64,000 nt of DNA, taken from the NCBI RefSeq assembly GCF_037392515.1, contig NC_090291.1:26894001-26958000 (forward strand). Reading direction: 5' to 3'. Below the pieces are notes generated by a model. The model saw nothing but the letters and a program-made list of their open reading frames with translations, was not told the DNA's origin and did not search any database. Source of the DNA: Haliotis asinina. Taxonomy: Eukaryota; Mollusca; Gastropoda; Lepetellida; Haliotidae. Made by a program: the position numbers and the translations under genes. How positions within the stretch are numbered: position 1 is the first letter of the stretch; each line of letters begins with the position of its first letter. This document shows positions 59,190 through 64,000 of the stretch, one piece after another.

Positions 59190-59455
59190 TTATGGTGAGT
59201 GAGTGAGTGGGTTTTGTTTAACGTCACACTCAGCAATATTCCAGCTATAAGGCAACGGTCTGTAAATAATCAAGTCTGGGCCAGACAATCCAGTGATCAG
59301 CAGCACGAGCATCAATCTGTGCAATTGGGAACCGATGACATATGTCAACCAAGTCACCGAGTCTGACCACCCGATTCCATTATTCACGTCTTAGGAAAAG
59401 CACAGTCGCCTTTATGGCAAGCATGGGTTGCTGAAGGCCTATTCACGGGTCAATT
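59190..59455 (+). mobile_element. abalone-type SINE-like repeat
   Basis: Starts GTGAGTGAGTGGGTTTTGTT; contains CAGCAATATTCCAGC, CCAGACAATCCAGTGAT, TTGGGAACCGATGACATATG and TTATGGCAAGCATGGGTTGC, ending in a truncated CACGGGTC. A small segment before the end is missing compared with 6500-6618. Confidence 0.75.
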
Positions 59456-59974
59456 AGGGTTATAAGACAATACAGACATACACTGACTTCGTTATTTTTC
59501 CGTAATAACAGTTTTTTACCACTGGCAGATGATTTAACTTCAAAATGTCCCATTTGTTTTCATAATAATAAAGGTAAAAATGACTTCATCTTTGTTGATC
59601 AGTCTATACTTAAACCATCTATTGCGCATACAGGTGGTTACAAACCAGTCACAAATGCTAGAATATCATCCAGGTACTCACGGGAGAAAAATAATAACAA
59701 AGGAACAGCCAGTCCACGGAACTGCCCTGCTCTAGTACTGTAGTTCCCCCTTCAAAGGCGTGACATTTATTAGTGCTCAGTTTCTAATAAACTTTCATTT
59801 TGGCGATTCCTGGGATTTGAAGAAGACAAAGTGTACTAGATGACTATTTGGTACCAAGTTCAGTTTGATGACCTAGTAGAATGTGAGGTGCAGCACACCC
59901 CCCAAAAAAAGTCATAGCGCAAGATGTAAAACACAGTAGTTATTGATAAGAAAGGGGTTGTGACATGTCCTAAT

Positions 59975-60117
59975 GATCAAAATGGTTGCTTGTCACGATG
60001 GAGACCCAGGTTCAATTCCCGACATGGGAGTCAATGTGTGAAGGACATTTCTGGTGTTCGATGATTGATATTGCTGGAACATTGCTAAAAGCTGCATGAA
60101 ACTAAACTCACTCACTC
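59975..60117 (+). mobile_element. tRNA-derived SINE
   Basis: GGTTGCTTGTCACGATGGAG, GGTTCAATTCCC (B box), GTGTGAAGGACATTTCTGGT, GCTGGAACATTGCTAAAA and an ACTC tail. Same family as 3827. Confidence 0.7.
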
Positions 60118-61139
60118 TTGAGAGAAAAAAGACAGAAAACAGTTGAAGAACTAATCATAGAACAAACTTGCCTCAAGTCTCAACAATACCAAAGTTTAAG
60201 AATTCAAATGAAACTTGAATTAACTATGTCTGTATTTGAAAGTTATTCCATTATGGTATGTTTGATTTCAAAATAGTATTACGTATCAACTCCAAATGGT
60301 GGCAAATTTTCACTTTTATGTCAGTGAAAAAAATAACATTTTTCTAAGCATACTATCTGTTAGATGCACAATAACACACATCAACAGAGTATCTAAATAT
60401 TTTGTTCCTTGTATTCCACATGCCTGTTCAGAACAAGTGATAAAAAACACAGAGGTAAAGTACGTCGCAGCCAATTTCCAGCTAGGTCATTCACAGCGCT
60501 TGTCGTTACGATGGGAGAATCAGCATTCGACACAGGCTATTGATCAGAAAGTCTCCATGGCGGGTCTGCCTTGCAGATAGTGAATTGATTCACTGTCATG
60601 CAGGAAAGGTAGGCCAACATGTCAACAGCATGTCAATTAAACTAATTTACAGTCTCATGCTACATAACATGGTAATCCTCCACTCACACATTCCGTGCAA
60701 AACATAACACAAGAAAATCATACATAAAACGTTACTTTTGTCATATAAATAGACTGAATACCTCTTTCTAGTCCTTCACCTAGGGTGTTAAAAATACCTC
60801 CTGTTTAACAAATGCTGTCTGTTTGATGTAAAGATTTTCCTTACACGAGACCAAGCCATGTTAATCCCCATGATCGTGTGGCATATACACTGCCGTTACC
60901 AAAGCCCTATTGTAGCCCAGCCACCAGATGTTGCTCACAAGCAAGGCACTCAAACGTTTCAGGATCATTGATCTGCTTCACAAAGGTGGGCAGCTATTTT
61001 AATGCAATGTTCACTACTGATAAGTCAGTGCTCCATTACAATATTACTTAGTTAAAGTGTAAAATTTACCTTAACCTATCTGTCAGATGTGATTGTTGAC
61101 TATATCTGGCCTCAAAGTAAAATCTGACACCTGACCACA
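60118..61139. other. no gene seen
   Basis: AT-rich, short random frames only. I searched the minus strand for the missing flippase first exon (ATG, about 50 residues, a donor leaving two bases) and found none that convinces. Confidence 0.4.
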
Positions 61140-61735
61140 TCCGGTGTGAATGCAGGATGTAATTCAATCGGTGAGTATGAAAGATGTCATGGTGTCTATA
61201 ATTGGTCTGACTGTAAGCTGTGATTGATAACTGTGGTCGACCTGAATGTAAGATGTGATTGATGTCTACGGCTGGCCTGAATGTAAGCTGTGATTGATGA
61301 CTATGGTCGACCTGAATGTAAGATGTGATTGATGTCTAGGGCTGGTCTGAATGTAAGATATGATTGATGTCTATGGCTGGTCTGAATGTAAGATGTGATT
61401 GATGTCTAGGGCTGGTCTGAATGTAAGATATCATTGATGACTATGTTCGACCTGAATGTAAGATGTGATTGATGTCTATGGCTGGTCTGAATGTAAGATA
61501 TCATTGATGACTATGTTCGACCTGAATGTAAGATGTGATTGATGTCTATGGCTGGTCTGAATGTAAGATATCATTGATGACTATGTTCGACCTGAATGTA
61601 AGATGTGATGGATGTCTATGGCTGGTCTGAATGTAAGATATCATTGATGACTATGTTCGACCTGAATGTAAGATGTGATGGATGATTATGGTCGACCTGA
61701 ATGTAAGATATGATTAATGAGTATGGCTGGTCTGT
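61140..61735. repeat. 35-bp minisatellite, about 17 copies, partly 70-bp dimers
   Basis: Units share CTGAATGTAAGATGTGATTG. Alternating GATGTCTATGGCTGGT and GATGACTATGTTCGAC monomers form 70-bp dimers in the middle of the array. Confidence 0.9.
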
Positions 61736-62325
61736 AAATGTAACAACATTATATGATTCAATCAGAGCACTTCCAAACTTCCTCATATCTAAATCATTTT
61801 GTAAATGAGGGCCACCCACAGACTTCCTGACACAGTCATCATTGTCATGAACATGCTAATGAACTACAAACTATATGGCAGCTACTCCCACCACAGACTC
61901 TCCCACCAACGTGTTCTACTGAACTCTTGTCATCACTGAAACTCTGCAGCTGATTGATCAGCAACATTCAAATGCTAGTGGAAACAGATGTGCAGCCACA
62001 AGTATGCTCTGCTTCTTCTTCTGGCAGCCGGTAACAGAACTCCAACCAGGACTGATGACTAAGCACATGCATCACTGTGATGAACATTTCACATACAAAC
62101 ATTTCGTATTCATTCTGATTCTGGAAACATCCTCCATGCTATAAAATACATTGACATTTAACCTCAGTGTAATGTGGAAGAGATACATAGTGAATCATTT
62201 GGATTATGCTAATGACATCTAGCAATCAAGTCAGGTTGGAAATAAAACTCCTAAAATAGCGATGTAAACTGCTTTTATACACATCTGTACCGCAAATTAA
62301 AAACTAGAAGAGACCTGAAACATGC

Positions 62326-62460
62326 TTGGAGTGAGTGAGTTCAGTTTTACGCCACACTCAGCAATATTCCAGCTAAATGGTGGCGGTCTGCAAATAAACA
62401 AGTCTGGACCAGACAATCCAGAGATCAACAGCATGAGCAATGATCTGCACAATTGGAAAC
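62326..62460 (+). mobile_element. abalone-type SINE-like repeat, 5' part
   Basis: GAGTGAGTGAGTTCAGTTTTA, CAGCAATATTCCAGCTAAAT and CCAGACAATCCAGAGATCAA, cut off after CACAATTGGAAAC. Confidence 0.75.
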
Positions 62461-62747
62461 ATGGGCAGTGTGTTCAGCCTTTCATCACAACATGCATGAG
62501 GAATGGATGGATATGTATCAAAGAGTAATGGCACATGGAGCGCTAAGGGTCTCCAAGGATGCAAAGGGAACGTGGGGGTTTCTGGGGACATTAGGGTGTA
62601 CAGGGAATGTCAATAGGTACACAAGGTTTGAAGGATTGATAGTGGGTATCCTCCACCTTTTTGTTTACTTGTGACATGGGCAGTGTGTTCAGCCTTCATC
62701 ACAACATGCATGAGGAATGGATGGATATGTATCAAAGAGTAATGGCA
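62459..62747. repeat. segmental duplication, 72-bp copies 217 bp apart
   Basis: ACATGGGCAGTGTGTTCAGC through CAAAGAGTAATGGCA occurs at 62459-62531 and 62676-62747 with a one-base length difference. Confidence 0.85.
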
Positions 62748-62954
62748 TGAGTGTTAAGCGTATCACCCAAAGCATATTCAAAACTAGTAACTTAATGTCA
62801 CATAAACACCATTAAAAACAAGGGAAAAGTTAGCAGTACAGTTTTACCAACTCAAAGTGTATCTTTATAGCATCTACTAGGCCCATGCTGATGATGACCA
62901 ACCACAACATCTCCACACAGGCATAAGGACATTGTGCATCTTGATACAGTAATA

Positions 62955-63852
62955 ATCACCTAATCCTGAATATCTCCTCCTACATACAATGTCCCAATCC
63001 TGGATATCACCTCCTACATACAGAGTCCCAATCCTGGATATCATCTCCTACATACAATGTCCTAATCCTGGATATCACCTCCTACATACAGAGTCCCAAT
63101 CCTGGATATCACCTCCTACATACAATGTCCTAATCCTGGATATCACCTCCTACATACAGAGTCCCAATCCTGGATATCACCTACATACAATGTCCTAATC
63201 CTGGATATCTCCTCCTACATACAATGTCCTAATCCTGGATATCACCTCCTACATACAATGTCCCAGTCCTGGATATCTCCTCCTACATACAATGTCCCAA
63301 TCCTGGATATCACCTCCTACAGAGTCCTAATCCTGGATATCACTCCTACATACAATGTCCTAATCCTGGATATCACCTCCTACATACAGAGTCCCAATCC
63401 TGGATATCACCTACATACAATGTCCTAATCCTGGATATCTCCTCCTACATACAATGTCCTAATCCTGGATATCACCTACATACAATGTCCTAATCCTGGA
63501 TATCTCCTCCTACATACAATGTCCTAATCCTGGATATCACCTACATACAATGTCCTAATCCTGGATATCTCCTCCTACATACAATGTCCTAATCCTGGAT
63601 ATCACCTCCTACATACAATGTCTCAATCCTGGATATCTCCTCCTACATAGAATGTCCCAATCCTGGATATCACCTCCTACATACAGAGTCCTAATCCTGG
63701 ATATCACTCCTACATACAATGTCCTAATCCTGGATATTACCTCCTACATACAGAGTCCCAATCCTGGATATCTCCTCCTACATACAATGTCCCAATCCTG
63801 GATATCACCTCCTACATACAATGTCCCAATCCTGGATATCTCCTCCTACATA
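62955..63852. repeat. 34-bp minisatellite, about 26 copies
   Basis: Units of AATCCTGGATATCACCTCCT plus ACATACAATGTCC or ACATACAGAGTCC. Some lack CTCCT, giving 28-29-bp units. It ends abruptly where the dispersed repeat begins. Confidence 0.92.
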
Positions 63853-63854
63853 CC

Positions 63855-64000
63855 ACAGGCAAACTGTGGCGCAAATGTGGTTGCGCAGCGTAGAGAAAAT
63901 GACCAGTCTTCATATATGCGAGCGAAGCGAGCAAAGGTTGGCAACACACTTCCCTCCCTTCGGTTCAAAAAGTATTTTTCGTGTCAAAATAAAATATCAC
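63855..64000 (+). repeat. unclassified dispersed repeat, copy 3, cut by the window edge
   Basis: CAAACTGTGGCGCAAATGTG, GCGAGCGAAGCGAGCAAAGG and GGTTCAAAAAGTATTTTTCG match the copies at 48572 and 49080. Confidence 0.75.

Noticed and set aside
3827-60117. Genuine tRNA genes at the A/B-box sites
   Set aside because: All have SINE bodies or tails and do not fold into a clean cloverleaf by eye.
60840-60870. Missing flippase first exon (minus-strand ATG followed by GTAAGG)
   Set aside because: It would encode only five residues and leaves the wrong phase.
52772-63852. CRISPR-like arrays
   Set aside because: Units are contiguous with no unique spacers, and the host is an animal.

Overview
The window looks like nuclear DNA of a marine gastropod, most likely an abalone (Haliotis). 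The reasons are intron-rich genes with animal splice sites, a tRNA-headed SINE with an (ACTC)n tail, and several copies of a repeat that opens with GTGAGTGAGTTTAGTTTTA and carries CAGCAATATTCCAGC, which I associate from memory with Haliotis. No database was searched, so the species call is an inference.

Three protein genes can be supported. (1) On + at 5762-6250, a mitochondrial ribosomal protein bL36m (MRPL36) with an unusual C-terminal extension; its 5' UTR appears to be spliced. (2) On + at 20718-21305, a 195-residue Pro/Tyr/Ser/Gly-rich protein I do not recognise, coded in one exon behind non-coding 5' exon(s); a CCAAT-rich promoter and first exon may lie near 13.3 kb. (3) On -, a class-2 P4-ATPase (ATP9A/ATP9B, yeast Neo1, worm TAT-5 family). 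I traced 25 coding exons from 56567 down to the stop at 22729. They join in phase throughout and give 1087 residues; only the N-terminal exon (roughly 50 residues by comparison with human ATP9B) is missing. Genes 2 and 3 are tail to tail, with about 1.4 kb between their stop codons.

The rest is repeat. From left to right: a decayed LINE tail (1-491); a 24-bp array (2.2-2.6 kb); a SINE and a cluster of three CRE-like sites (3.8-4.3 kb); bL36m; a 66-bp array (7.2-9.2 kb) that happens to be open on both strands; a 44-bp array (9.6-11.1 kb); a long, mostly featureless stretch with a SINE (11-20 kb); the Pro/Tyr-rich gene; then the flippase. Its introns hold MITEs, SINEs, a 52/104-bp array (26.5-29.2 kb), a Penelope-like fragment (41.4-42.6 kb), an inverted-repeat complex with two 106-bp arms identical by eye (48.8-49.7 kb), an 85-bp array (52.8-53.7 kb), and four broken DIRS-like tyrosine-recombinase retroelements (34.9-39.8, 43.8-47.3, 50.5-52.8 and 54.3-55.9 kb). 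Three of the four keep inverted terminal repeats, and two keep the internal complementary region typical of DIRS. Upstream of the first mapped flippase exon lie 43-bp, 35-bp and 34-bp arrays and more SINE-like copies.

No operon, CRISPR array, functional RNA gene or new multi-gene system was found. The most interesting signals are structural: DIRS fossils whose internal region is the complement of a joined-end (circle) sequence, mobile elements sitting within a few bases of flippase splice sites, and the C-terminal extension on bL36m.
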